Shown here piece after piece: positions 9,206 to 17,642 of a stretch of DNA of 64,000 nucleotides. This DNA comes from Rubrolithibacter danxiaensis (GTDB lineage Bacteria; Bacteroidota; Bacteroidia; Sphingobacteriales; Sphingobacteriaceae). The notes under the pieces are model-generated. The model ran no database searches. It saw only the letters and a program-made list of their open reading frames with translations, and was not told the origin of the DNA. How positions within the stretch are numbered: the first letter of the stretch is position 1; every line of letters begins with the position of its first letter. The stretch covers positions 1-64,000 of the forward strand of contig NZ_JBKOPS010000005.1 of NCBI RefSeq assembly GCF_047272945.1, in the 5' to 3' direction. The translations under genes were made by a program, and so were the position numbers.

Positions 9206-9517
9206 ATGGCAAAAATGACTGTGATTTACAAAATACCTAAGGATAAAGAATTTTTTGAAAGACATTATTTTGATGTACACGTTCCATTAGCGAAACAATT
9301 ACCCGGTTTGATCAAGTATGAAATAAATGATGGCCCAATTGTCTCAGCTACTGGACATTCAGAAACTTATCGTATAGCCAACTTGTATTTTGATACTCTT
9401 GATACAATGATGAATGCTTTTCGTTCAGAAATTGGACAAAAATGTGCTGCTGACAGAAAAATTTTAGCAAATAATGAAGATGTACAGATTTATTTGTATG
9501 AAACAAAAAACGTTTAA
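9206..9517 (+). CDS. EthD family protein
   Basis: A 103-aa protein starting MAKMTVIYKIP; a longer frame begins at a TTG at 9173 but its extra residues look untranslated. The sequence DKEFFERHYFDVHVPLAKQLPGLIKYE is typical of the EthD dimeric alpha/beta-barrel family (ferredoxin-like fold, PF07110). Members include small auxiliary proteins of ether or quinone metabolism; the specific role here is unknown. It is a stand-alone gene. The stretch after it (9518-9751) is AT-rich with no recognisable gene. Confidence 0.8.
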   Translation: MAKMTVIYKIPKDKEFFERHYFDVHVPLAKQLPGLIKYEINDGPIVSATGHSETYRIANLYFDTLDTMMNAFRSEIGQKCAADRKILANNEDVQIYLYETKNV

Positions 9518-9752
9518 TGGGCTAAAGTTTAGTTCCAAAAAAAAAATAAAAAAAAGTGAGGATTGACAAGTCTCTAACTTGGTATCATTTTCTTTCCTGC
9601 ACGGACACCTTTTTCAAAAAGTGGTGATTCCATTTTTTTCTGAATTTTCTCAAGTTTATAGTTAAAGTTTATTTAAAAGCTGGTCTTTTTCCCCATTTTT
9701 GGGATGAAAGCGCTTTTGACGCATCTGTTGGCGAACAAGATGGGGATAAACG

Positions 9753-9775
9753 AAAAAAGCCGCATGGAGCGGCTT
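9753..9775 (-). terminator. Terminator of tRNA-Met
   Basis: On the minus strand a 7-bp stem (9769-9775 with 9757-9763, core AGCCGC/GCGGCT) is followed by a run of T residues, just downstream of the tRNA. Confidence 0.8.
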
Positions 9776-9781
9776 CTGAGG

Positions 9782-9855
9782 TAGCGGGGAGCAGGATCGA
9801 ACTGCCGACCTTAGGGTTATGAATCCTACGCTCTAACCATCTGAGCTACCCCGCC
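9782..9855 (-). tRNA. tRNA-Met (anticodon CAT)
   Basis: A 74-nt cloverleaf without encoded CCA. Acceptor GGCGGGG pairs with CCCCGCT (one G-T pair); the D arm is GCTC...GAGC; the anticodon loop TTCATAA has a T33 and CAT; the T loop TTCGATC is present. The first acceptor pair is G-T rather than the unpaired C1-A72 of initiator tRNA, so it is most likely elongator Met. A tRNA-Ile2 with lysidine cannot be excluded by eye. The anticodon stem has one A-C mismatch. Confidence 0.9.
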
Positions 9856-9971
9856 AATTATATTGATCTTTTTACAGGAATTTATGCCGTTAGCTAAACT
9901 GAATATATCCTGTCCCTTCAAGGCAGCGGTTGGAACTGCTGAGTTACACGCCATCTTTTTAAAAGAGTTTG

Positions 9972-9979
9972 CAAATATA
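9972..9979 (-). promoter_or_regulatory. Bacteroidota -7 box for the tRNA-Met transcript
   Basis: On the minus strand this reads TATATTTG, an exact TAnnTTTG, about 117 nt before the tRNA 5' end. Confidence 0.55.
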
Positions 9980-10049
9980 GTTTAAATTACTTTTCTTTAG
10001 AAAGAAAAGTTAAAAAACCTGTATAGGGGGTAGAAAAGGAACACAAAGA

Positions 10050-10430
10050 ATGTCAGAAAAGAAAAAATTCCATTTAGAATATGAAATAAAATCATCTCCA
10101 AGAATATTGTTTAGTTTTTTAAATGAACCAAATGCCCTGGCCCAATGGTTTGCCGATGACGTAAGTTACAGGGATCAGGTTTATACCTTTACCTGGGATG
10201 GAGAAGAACATAAGGCTAAGCTTTTATCAGTTAAAGAGAATAAACTGGTGAAATTTAAATGGCTTGAAGATGAGCCTCACTGCTATTTCGAAATGGAAAT
10301 TATACAGGATGAGCTTACCAATGATGTTGCCCTTGCAATAACTGATTTTGCAACAGAAGATTCATGGAACGACCGGAAACTGATCTGGGATAACCAAATC
10401 GAATATTTAATAAGTGTTCTGGGCGCTTAA
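10050..10430 (+). CDS. START-like (SRPBCC) domain protein
   Basis: A 126-aa protein beginning MSEKKKFHLEYEIKSSPRILFSFL, with PNALAQWFADDV and the later FKWLEDEPHCYFEMEI. This is the helix-grip fold seen in AHSA1/START-like proteins of Bacteroidota. It has no signal peptide, so it is cytosolic. Members bind hydrophobic ligands or act as chaperone co-factors, but no function is proven for this branch. It lies 27 bp upstream of the LptF/G-like permease, a common arrangement in this phylum, although that gene has its own -7 box. Confidence 0.78.
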   Translation: MSEKKKFHLEYEIKSSPRILFSFLNEPNALAQWFADDVSYRDQVYTFTWDGEEHKAKLLSVKENKLVKFKWLEDEPHCYFEMEIIQDELTNDVALAITDFATEDSWNDRKLIWDNQIEYLISVLGA

Positions 10431-10445
10431 AGGGAAATTTATCCC

Positions 10446-10453
10446 TAATTTTG
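10446..10453 (+). promoter_or_regulatory. Bacteroidota -7 box for the LptF/G-like permease
   Basis: TAATTTTG, exact TAnnTTTG, ends only 4 nt before the GTG start at 10458. It implies a nearly leaderless mRNA, or a box fortuitously placed in the spacer. Confidence 0.45.
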
Positions 10454-10457
10454 TGAT

Positions 10458-11882
10458 GTGAAAAAGATATACCTGCTGGTAATAAAAGCCTTTATCAGAC
10501 CTTTTTTCGTTACCTTTTTTATCGTAATGTTCATTTTGTTGATGTTATTTTTATTCAAATACATCGACGATCTGATTGGTAAAGGTTTTGAATGGACCGT
10601 TATCCTGGAGCTTTTGTGGTATGCTTCTGCCACCAACGTTGCTATGGCACTACCACTCGCAATGCTGTTGTCTTCTATTATGACCTTTGGCAGCCTGGGA
10701 GAAAATTATGAACTTGTTGCTATTAAATCTGCCGGAATTTCTCTTCAAAAGGCCATGATGCCTCTTGTTATCCTTGTTGGAGGATTAAGTATAGGAGCTT
10801 TCTTTTTTTCGAATTATATGTTGCCCATTGCGAGTCTGAAAATGGGTTCTCTGTTATACGATGTCAGAAATCAGAAAGCTACTTTTTTAATTGAGGAAGG
10901 AGTATTTAATAATAGTTTTCCCGGTTATTCAATTCGGGTAGAGAAAAAAGACCCGGATGGGCAAACACTTCATAACGTGGTGATTTATGATCATAATACC
11001 GCAAGCGGTAGTAATGTTTTAATTGCAAAGGAAGGCAGGATGTATAAAACCGAGGATGAGCAGTTCCTGGTACTACGTTTAAAAGATGGGATACGATATG
11101 AAGAATCTGAAGGGGAAAAGGGATATAATCCGCGTGAGCGACTACTGCGGTATCGGTTTAAAGAAACAGAACAGAAGTTTGACCTTTCAGGCTTTAAGCT
11201 TCAAAGAACTGATGAGAGCCTGTTTAAAAGCAACTACGCGATGCTCAATCTAAAACAGCTGGATTATTATAAAGATTCAATAAAAACACAGCTGGATAGT
11301 ACGAACAGATCCACCTTTAATACGATTAAAAGAAGTTTTAGGGTCATTTCTTCTCCTTCTCCTAGGATTGAAAACCCTAAGATTAAAACAGAGGATTTTA
11401 AAAAAAGTGTATTGGAACTCATACCCAGAACTTCCAGGATGTCCACAATTTCAAATGCACGTTCCGTAGTTAATAACCTGGAGTCGAATTTAACTTCATT
11501 GGGTGCTGTAACCGATGATTACAAAACCCGCATCAGAAGGTATGTGATTGAGTACCAGCGTAAATTTACACTTTCAGTTTCCTGCCTGATTCTTTTTTCA
11601 ATAGGGGCTCCTTTAGGGGCTATAATAAGAAAAGGCGGTTTAGGATTGCCTGTTGTAATGTCTATCATCTTTTTTCTTATCTATCATATCATTTCAACTA
11701 TTGGCGAAAAATCTGCTAAAGAGGGCTCATTGTCTCCTGTCTTCGGCATGTGGATCGCTATTATTGCCCTTGCACCGCTTGGTATGTTCCTTACTTACAA
11801 AGCAACGGTAGATTCTTCACTGTTTGATCTCGATTATTACAAGCAGCTTCTTTTCCGGTTCTTTAAAAGAAAGAAGAAATAG
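10458..11882 (+). CDS. LptF/LptG family (YjgP/YjgQ) permease
   Basis: A 474-aa inner-membrane protein with a GTG start. Three N-terminal membrane segments (about 12-32, 50-72, 93-118) and three C-terminal ones (about 375-395, 400-420, 430-450) bracket a large periplasmic beta-jellyroll-like region. That is the LptF/G layout. These permeases with LptB extract LPS from the inner membrane and hand it to the Lpt bridge. The sequence AMALPLAMLLSSIMTFG and the C-terminal SIGAPLGAIIRKGGLGLP are family hallmarks. It is longer than E. coli LptF/G (about 360 aa), with the extra length in the periplasmic part, as is usual in Bacteroidota. Whether it is LptF or LptG cannot be told. Confidence 0.88.
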   Translation: MKKIYLLVIKAFIRPFFVTFFIVMFILLMLFLFKYIDDLIGKGFEWTVILELLWYASATNVAMALPLAMLLSSIMTFGSLGENYELVAIKSAGISLQKAMMPLVILVGGLSIGAFFFSNYMLPIASLKMGSLLYDVRNQKATFLIEEGVFNNSFPGYSIRVEKKDPDGQTLHNVVIYDHNTASGSNVLIAKEGRMYKTEDEQFLVLRLKDGIRYEESEGEKGYNPRERLLRYRFKETEQKFDLSGFKLQRTDESLFKSNYAMLNLKQLDYYKDSIKTQLDSTNRSTFNTIKRSFRVISSPSPRIENPKIKTEDFKKSVLELIPRTSRMSTISNARSVVNNLESNLTSLGAVTDDYKTRIRRYVIEYQRKFTLSVSCLILFSIGAPLGAIIRKGGLGLPVVMSIIFFLIYHIISTIGEKSAKEGSLSPVFGMWIAIIALAPLGMFLTYKATVDSSLFDLDYYKQLLFRFFKRKKK

Positions 11883-11926
11883 TCCTGATTTTACATACAG
11901 ATTATCCTAATTATGATAATAGGAAG

Positions 11927-11934
11927 TAATTTTG
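11927..11934 (+). promoter_or_regulatory. Bacteroidota -7 box of ribBA
   Basis: TAATTTTG, exact TAnnTTTG, lies 11 nt before the ATG at 11946 and inside the longer possible frame from 11913. It therefore supports the shorter start. Confidence 0.6.
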
Positions 11935-11945
11935 TTCACTCAACA

Positions 11946-13160
11946 ATGGAAATTAATCTTAATACAATAGAAGAAGCGCTTGAAGAAATCAAGGCAGGTA
12001 AAGTAATAATTGTAGTGGATGACGAAGATCGTGAGAATGAAGGCGATTTTGTAACGGCAGCCCGTAATGCAACTCCCGAAGTGATTAATTTTATGGCTAC
12101 TCATGGCCGCGGCTTAATTTGTGCACCTCTTACTGAAGAAAGGTGTGATGAATTAAAGCTTGATTTAATGGTAGGAAATAATACCGCTCTTCATGAAACT
12201 AATTTTACCGTATCTGTTGATCTGATAGGTAATGGATGTACTACTGGTATATCCGCTTCAGACAGGTCGAAAACAATAAAAGCATTAGTAGATTCTTCAA
12301 CTACTCCTGAAGATCTGGGCCGTCCGGGCCATATCTTCCCATTAAGAGCTAAGGAAGGAGGAGTTCTACGGCGTTCGGGTCATACTGAAGCGGTAGTAGA
12401 TCTGGCTCGTTTAGCCGGAATGGAATCAGCCGGAGTTCTTGTGGAAATAATGAAAGAAGACGGAGAAATGGCCCGCCTTCCGGATTTACTTGAAATTGCA
12501 GAACGCTTTAATCTCAAGATCATTTCTATAAAAGACCTTATTTCATATCGCTTACGCACCGAATCACTTATAAAGAAGGAAGTGGCTGTAAAACTTCCCA
12601 CTCAATGGGGAGATTTTGAAATGGTGGCCTATACCCAAACCAATACAGGCGATCATCACCTTGCCTTAATAAAAGGCAATTGGGAGCCGGATGAGCCGAT
12701 ATTAGTACGAGTGCATAGTTCGTGTGTTACCGGAGATATTTTCGGTTCCTGCCGGTGCGATTGCGGTCCGCAATTACACAAAGCAATGGAAATGATCGAG
12801 GCAGAAGGAAAGGGTGTAATTATTTATATGAACCAGGAAGGCCGTGGTATAGGTTTGATTAATAAATTGCATGCCTATAACCTGCAGGAAAACGGCTTTG
12901 ATACCGTAGATGCGAATTTGCAGCTTGGTTTTAAAATGGATCAGCGGGATTACGGTATTGGTGCACAGATTTTAAGAAACCTGGGGATTAAAAAAATGCG
13001 TTTATTGTCTAACAATCCAACAAAACGTGCAGGCCTTAATGGCTATGGTATTGAAATAGTTGATAATGTGCCGATAGAAATACGCTCTAATAAACACAAC
13101 GAACTGTATTTAAAAACGAAACGCGATAGAATGGGGCATTCTATTATGAAGAATTCGTAA
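11946..13160 (+). CDS. ribBA: Bifunctional 3,4-dihydroxy-2-butanone-4-phosphate synthase / GTP cyclohydrolase II
   Basis: A 404-aa enzyme (start MEINLNTIEEALEEI) giving both precursors of riboflavin. The N-terminal RibB half has DDEDRENEGDF, HGRGLICAPL and the RRSGHTEA segment for ribulose-5-phosphate chemistry. The C-terminal RibA half has the zinc site CVTGDIFGSCRCDCG (three Cys) and NQEGRGIGL, with PTKRAGLNGYGIEI near the end. Both halves look complete and active. No FMN riboswitch precedes it; the promoter box sits 11 nt upstream. The other late flavin gene in the window, ribF, is 17 kb away. Confidence 0.96.
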   Translation: MEINLNTIEEALEEIKAGKVIIVVDDEDRENEGDFVTAARNATPEVINFMATHGRGLICAPLTEERCDELKLDLMVGNNTALHETNFTVSVDLIGNGCTTGISASDRSKTIKALVDSSTTPEDLGRPGHIFPLRAKEGGVLRRSGHTEAVVDLARLAGMESAGVLVEIMKEDGEMARLPDLLEIAERFNLKIISIKDLISYRLRTESLIKKEVAVKLPTQWGDFEMVAYTQTNTGDHHLALIKGNWEPDEPILVRVHSSCVTGDIFGSCRCDCGPQLHKAMEMIEAEGKGVIIYMNQEGRGIGLINKLHAYNLQENGFDTVDANLQLGFKMDQRDYGIGAQILRNLGIKKMRLLSNNPTKRAGLNGYGIEIVDNVPIEIRSNKHNELYLKTKRDRMGHSIMKNS

Positions 13161-13166
13161 CCACAC

Positions 13167-16100
13167 TTATCTTTTAGATTTTATTTCAGGTTCATCCGGT
13201 TTTGTAGCAATGGGCGAAGAAGGGTTCTGTGGGTTTTGTTTCCGACGTTCTTCTCTTCGCTTATTGCCGATCAATAGCCTAAGGAACTCATTTGCGTTAT
13301 CAAACTCCTGTCGAAAAACCAATCCGATTGCACTTACATATTCGTTGTTATAAGAAAGATCAAGAAAGCTTCTGTTATTTAACCTGTTGGAAAATCGCAA
13401 TACAAGACTTCCATCTCTTTTTAAAAGGTAAAGCGCTTCTACATCGCGGGCAATAGAATTTCCGATAAAGTTATAATCGTATAACTCGGCTCTTCTGTCT
13501 GTAACACCATAAGTGAAAACCAGGCGGTCATTTAAAAAACGAAAGGAAGCACTTGCTTCGTTAAATGACCGGATATTTAAATCCACGAAGTTAAGATTAA
13601 GCGATTGTGCGAGTATATTATTGAACTGGTTAAATAGCAGTTCGGTACCTGCACTTGCTAATGTAGAACTTGCTGCTCCTAAATTTAAGTTTAAGCCCGT
13701 GTTAGGAGAGAAAGAGCGGCGTACAATTAGGCTCAAAGCTTGCTGGTTTTTATTGTTTACATCGCTTAAAAATCCTTGAAGTTCGTCTTTTACATAGGCA
13801 TCGGTAGGGAAGTTAAGATCGAAAGAAATATCAGGCTTTAGCAGATCGCCATTCAGGTTCATAATTGCTTCCGCCTGTACACGTTTGTCATCGTCGGAAG
13901 GAAGGCCGGCAGCCTGGTAAAGTGGCTTTACACTGGTACGTACACTATACACAGCTTTTAAGCTGATCTGGGCATGCATGGGGTCTCCTGTCCAGCGGAT
14001 AGAACCTCCATGTCGTATGTCAAATATCTTATTTATAAAATCCTGTGCAGTAAATTCAAACTGTCCTTCTGAAATCAGGTAATCACCTTTCATTTCAAAA
14101 TCGCCTAAACTGGTTATCCTTAAATTTAAGGCGTCAGACTCTCCTTTTCCGGTAAGTTTTCCAATATCTGTATAAATGTTCACCTCTGTATTCCGATCTA
14201 CAGCGAGGTTAAAATCCATTACAAGCCCTTTAAATGTGTTTTGCTTTTTAGGAGGGGGAACATTGCTGGAATCTTTTGAAACGAACGTGATAAAATCATT
14301 CTCACTTACAGTTTCTGATGAATTGAGGGGAATATTAAATATGGTACCTGCTTCTGTTTTCGCATCAATATTAATATGCATATTATCCGTTGGCCCTTTG
14401 AAACTGAAAGTTCCGGTTCCGTAGGCTGTACCATAATACAGCGGATTGTCTTTTGCCCGTGTATTTAAAGCCATGAAATTCCGGGCAGTAATAATTACAT
14501 CTATGTCAGGATTATTCGGGTTTTTCATGTCGACAGTGCCGTTAGCAATTGCCTCATGATTTTTTATATCCTTCAGTATCAGATTATCCAGTAAAATAAC
14601 GCTGTTTTGTACAGTAACTTCATCATTAATATGATAAGGAGTTTTAAGGTAGTTAACGATGAGACCAGCGTTATTCAGCTTCAAAGTACCATCAATTTGA
14701 GGATTAAAGATTTTGCCTGTCAGTTTTAGATCTGCAGAAACTGTGCCTGTTAAATTAGATACCAGTCGCTTTAAAAATGGCTCAAAGATTATGAGTTCGC
14801 TGTTGTCCATACTCACCGTCATGTCTAAACTGTTTTCTTCGGCATTGGCGTTGTAAGTTCCGGCAATATTTAATGTTTTAAGATGCTCTTTCTGAATGTC
14901 GAGTACCACATTGACAAGTTTCGTTTCATTATCAAAGTCGGCTTTAAGCTGTAGGTCTCCTACTGAAGTATTATTCATTATCAGGGAGGATACCGAAAGA
15001 TTGGATTCGATTCGGGGCGTTTTTAATACCGAGGCGATATCAATTCCACCATTAAGCTCTCCTTTTAAATCAATACCTTCTCCTTTGGTTAGGGGATTAA
15101 AAGTTTGCAGGTTAAACTTGTCGAATTTTACATTCAGTTTTTCTTTCGGATCCTGAGAAATTATCCCATCTATTGTTAGAATCTGCTCATTGTGCGATAA
15201 TTCAAAGTCCTTAATGGTAGTTTTGCCGGCGTCGAATCCTATACGCACCTGCTCTTGAATTTTCCAGGTCTCCCTGTTAATTATCACATCAGAAGGCAAA
15301 ATGCTGAAAAGGGCAGATGAATCTCTTTTAAATTGTACCAGTCCGTTTAAGTCTAACTGGTTTGTAGCATTTTTATCAGATAATTTGATGTTTAGGTTTA
15401 AACTGTCATTTTTAAGAACGTTCGCAATATTTACATTTTTAATGTATAAACTATCTGTTATATCAACCCTGTCTGAACTGATAAAGATGTTGAGCGCTTT
15501 ATCTGTTGTTGTTTCGTCAATAATAATGTTGTTTACTTTTACGCCCTTATATTCGGCTAATTTAGCGAAGGCGTTAAAAGTAGCTGAGTTTTGATCTGAC
15601 GTAAATTTTCCGTTCATTAATGCACCTTGCGGGAGCTTTAAATGCGGGAAGAACAAAGTGCTGAGCGGATCAAAATATTTCAATTCTAATTGAAAATCAA
15701 AATTCTGCGGAGAAGGCTTTACCGTTTTTGCCTGCAGGGAAGGAACGTATTTTTTTGCTACGGTTAAGAAATAGGAGGGCAGCGTATTGATATCATACTC
15801 CCCGTTAATACTCGCATCCAGGATGTCAGAATTAACAGTTAAAGACCGATTCTTGCCTGTTCCATTTGCCGATAATTGCAGCGTCTGGATAGCAAAAGTA
15901 GTTTTTGGGCTGGTAACTTTTATCTGCCGAAGAGCCAGGTTTCCTTGTATATTTCCAAGATTATTGCCTGTAAAATTTGTTTTAAAATCGGCATCTACCT
16001 GCAAAGTGTCTTTCGTTAAATTTAAAACATTAAGTTTTGCGTTTCTTAATTCTGCCGTGAAGTTAAATTCTGGCAAAGCAGGGTTCAAATTAATGTTCCC

Positions 16101-17615
16101 GTCAAAATCTAGCTTAATATTCGCATCATTTACTTTAATTTTCCCGGCAAATAAATTGCGCTTAAAGCTGCCGTCAACCTGAATGTTGTTGTAGCGGTAA
16201 CCTTTATAGTCAAGATATGTAATATTGCTGTTTAGCTGTTCTGCCAACTGTTTTTTATCAAAACCTTCGCCTTTGATTTTAGCAGTAAGGGTAGTTCGGC
16301 CTAAATTTGCATCATTTAAAAGATCTCCTATATTGAAATCAACCGCCTTAATAGTTCCTTCGTATACAGGCTTTTTCAGAATTTTCATATTCACATCTGA
16401 GATAAGCCGGCCTAAACGCGTTTTAAACTCGCCATAGGCAATAAAATCTTTTGGGAACCCTGTAAATCTGCCTTTAAAATTGACGTTTCCGAATTTTTCA
16501 ACTATTTCAGGAACCTGCGCTTGTTTGGAAGAAGTTAAGGCAGAAACGATGAAATCGGCATCTTTTTTATTGGTATAGATCTGGTCAAAATCCAGATCAA
16601 GGAATGTTTCACTGATTTTTGGTAAGCCTTTTATATTAAAATTACCCTTTAAATAAGTCGTCTGCCCGGCTTTTACCGAAAAGTTCCTTGCTTTAATGTT
16701 GTTTACATACCCGCTTAAACTTCCCTCAACACGCACATCCAATTTAATCTGCCCTACCTGTGGTGCGAAATAGGCAATATCCTGCGGATGTAAATACGTA
16801 TCTTTAAGATTAGCCTTAACTCTTACCTTTCGGATAAAATGGCCGAAATCTCGAAATTTTTTATACGACAATTTTACGTAATCGGTAAGCCGTGTATCAG
16901 CAGTTTGGAGTAAAAGTTTTTTAAACTCCATCTGATTGGTATCAATAGTTGCGTTTGTGCTGAGGTTTTTAAGATAGAAACCGCTTTTTTCGTAAAAGGA
17001 GAGATGTTTTACATCAAATTTTGCCAAGTGGTTCCGGGTATCAAGATGAAGGAAAGTACCGTTCAAATTTTTAAGCAGGATGTCATCGAAATTGATCCCG
17101 TTAATAACAGTATCAACCCTGAAATTTTTATACCTGAAACCAATATTATTCAGTACGATCTTTTCCAGATTAATATCATACGGCTTCCTTTTCTTCTTTT
17201 TTTGAGTGCTTGGAGTTCCTGTATCAAAATAATTGATGATAAATTGCAGATTGGTCGTTTTATCTTTATAATCTTTTAAGTAAAACATGCTGCTATCCAG
17301 CTGCAATGTATTTATTGTGATTTTTCTTTCATCTAAAGAAAAATAGCCAATGTCAACAGTAAGTTTGGGTGCATAAAGCAGCGTGTCTTTTTGCAGATCC
17401 TGTACATAGAGCCCTTCCAGTACCAGTGATTTGAAGGGTTTAATATAAATACCTTCCAGATCAATACGGGTATGCAATTCCTTCGACAGGTATTTGGCGG
17501 CTTTTTTAGCTAGATGTGTTTGTACTGTTTTAAATTGCAAGGAAAACAGTAAAGCTGCCAGCAATAATATGATTGCTGAAAGAATCCATAGGCTTATTTT
17601 AAGTGTTTTTTTAAT
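13167..17615 (-). CDS. TamB-domain translocation/assembly protein
   Basis: A 1482-aa protein if started at the ATT at 17615. An N-terminal signal-anchor (KKTLKISLWILSAIILLLAA) is followed by long repetitive beta-strand sequence typical of AsmA/TamB proteins. The C-terminal TamB domain (about the last 400 residues) contains GRLLITEGQ-like MKGDYLISEGQFEF, IRHGGSIRWTGDP and the final FSNRLNNRSFLDLSYNNEY. These proteins bridge the envelope as lipid-transfer or barrel-assembly factors. No ATG exists for the N-terminus. The first ATG/GTG/TTG choice (TTG at 17564) would cut the anchor in half, while an in-frame stop lies at 17628-17630, so a rare ATT (17613-17615 or 17616-17618) is the best start. 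It is divergent from tsaD. Confidence 0.85.
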   Translation of the reverse strand: MKKTLKISLWILSAIILLLAALLFSLQFKTVQTHLAKKAAKYLSKELHTRIDLEGIYIKPFKSLVLEGLYVQDLQKDTLLYAPKLTVDIGYFSLDERKITINTLQLDSSMFYLKDYKDKTTNLQFIINYFDTGTPSTQKKKKRKPYDINLEKIVLNNIGFRYKNFRVDTVINGINFDDILLKNLNGTFLHLDTRNHLAKFDVKHLSFYEKSGFYLKNLSTNATIDTNQMEFKKLLLQTADTRLTDYVKLSYKKFRDFGHFIRKVRVKANLKDTYLHPQDIAYFAPQVGQIKLDVRVEGSLSGYVNNIKARNFSVKAGQTTYLKGNFNIKGLPKISETFLDLDFDQIYTNKKDADFIVSALTSSKQAQVPEIVEKFGNVNFKGRFTGFPKDFIAYGEFKTRLGRLISDVNMKILKKPVYEGTIKAVDFNIGDLLNDANLGRTTLTAKIKGEGFDKKQLAEQLNSNITYLDYKGYRYNNIQVDGSFKRNLFAGKIKVNDANIKLDFDGNINLNPALPEFNFTAELRNAKLNVLNLTKDTLQVDADFKTNFTGNNLGNIQGNLALRQIKVTSPKTTFAIQTLQLSANGTGKNRSLTVNSDILDASINGEYDINTLPSYFLTVAKKYVPSLQAKTVKPSPQNFDFQLELKYFDPLSTLFFPHLKLPQGALMNGKFTSDQNSATFNAFAKLAEYKGVKVNNIIIDETTTDKALNIFISSDRVDITDSLYIKNVNIANVLKNDSLNLNIKLSDKNATNQLDLNGLVQFKRDSSALFSILPSDVIINRETWKIQEQVRIGFDAGKTTIKDFELSHNEQILTIDGIISQDPKEKLNVKFDKFNLQTFNPLTKGEGIDLKGELNGGIDIASVLKTPRIESNLSVSSLIMNNTSVGDLQLKADFDNETKLVNVVLDIQKEHLKTLNIAGTYNANAEENSLDMTVSMDNSELIIFEPFLKRLVSNLTGTVSADLKLTGKIFNPQIDGTLKLNNAGLIVNYLKTPYHINDEVTVQNSVILLDNLILKDIKNHEAIANGTVDMKNPNNPDIDVIITARNFMALNTRAKDNPLYYGTAYGTGTFSFKGPTDNMHINIDAKTEAGTIFNIPLNSSETVSENDFITFVSKDSSNVPPPKKQNTFKGLVMDFNLAVDRNTEVNIYTDIGKLTGKGESDALNLRITSLGDFEMKGDYLISEGQFEFTAQDFINKIFDIRHGGSIRWTGDPMHAQISLKAVYSVRTSVKPLYQAAGLPSDDDKRVQAEAIMNLNGDLLKPDISFDLNFPTDAYVKDELQGFLSDVNNKNQQALSLIVRRSFSPNTGLNLNLGAASSTLASAGTELLFNQFNNILAQSLNLNFVDLNIRSFNEASASFRFLNDRLVFTYGVTDRRAELYDYNFIGNSIARDVEALYLLKRDGSLVLRFSNRLNNRSFLDLSYNNEYVSAIGLVFRQEFDNANEFLRLLIGNKRREERRKQNPQNPSSPIATKPDEPEIKSKR

Positions 17616-17622
17616 AATTTTG
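17615..17622 (+). promoter_or_regulatory. Bacteroidota -7 box of tsaD
   Basis: TAATTTTG, exact TAnnTTTG, lies 20 nt before the TTG start of tsaD. It overlaps the proposed first codons of the divergent TamB gene. Confidence 0.55.
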
Positions 17623-17642
17623 AAGCTTTAAATAACTCTGCT

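Noticed and set aside
9518..9752. Possible insertion-sequence remnant or small gene in the AT-rich gap before the tRNA terminator
   Set aside because: No transposase fragment, no clear terminal inverted repeat and no target duplication could be seen; only homopolymeric A tracts and short imperfect hairpins.
11883..11945. FMN riboswitch before ribBA
   Set aside because: The gap to the permease gene is only 63 nt, too short for an RFN element, and shows no conserved RFN segments.
13167..17564. Many plus-strand open frames of 70-131 codons inside the tamB-like gene
   Set aside because: They are antisense shadows with Ser/Phe/Leu-rich sequence, no recognisable motifs and no promoter boxes. The minus-strand frame is a continuous, recognisable family.
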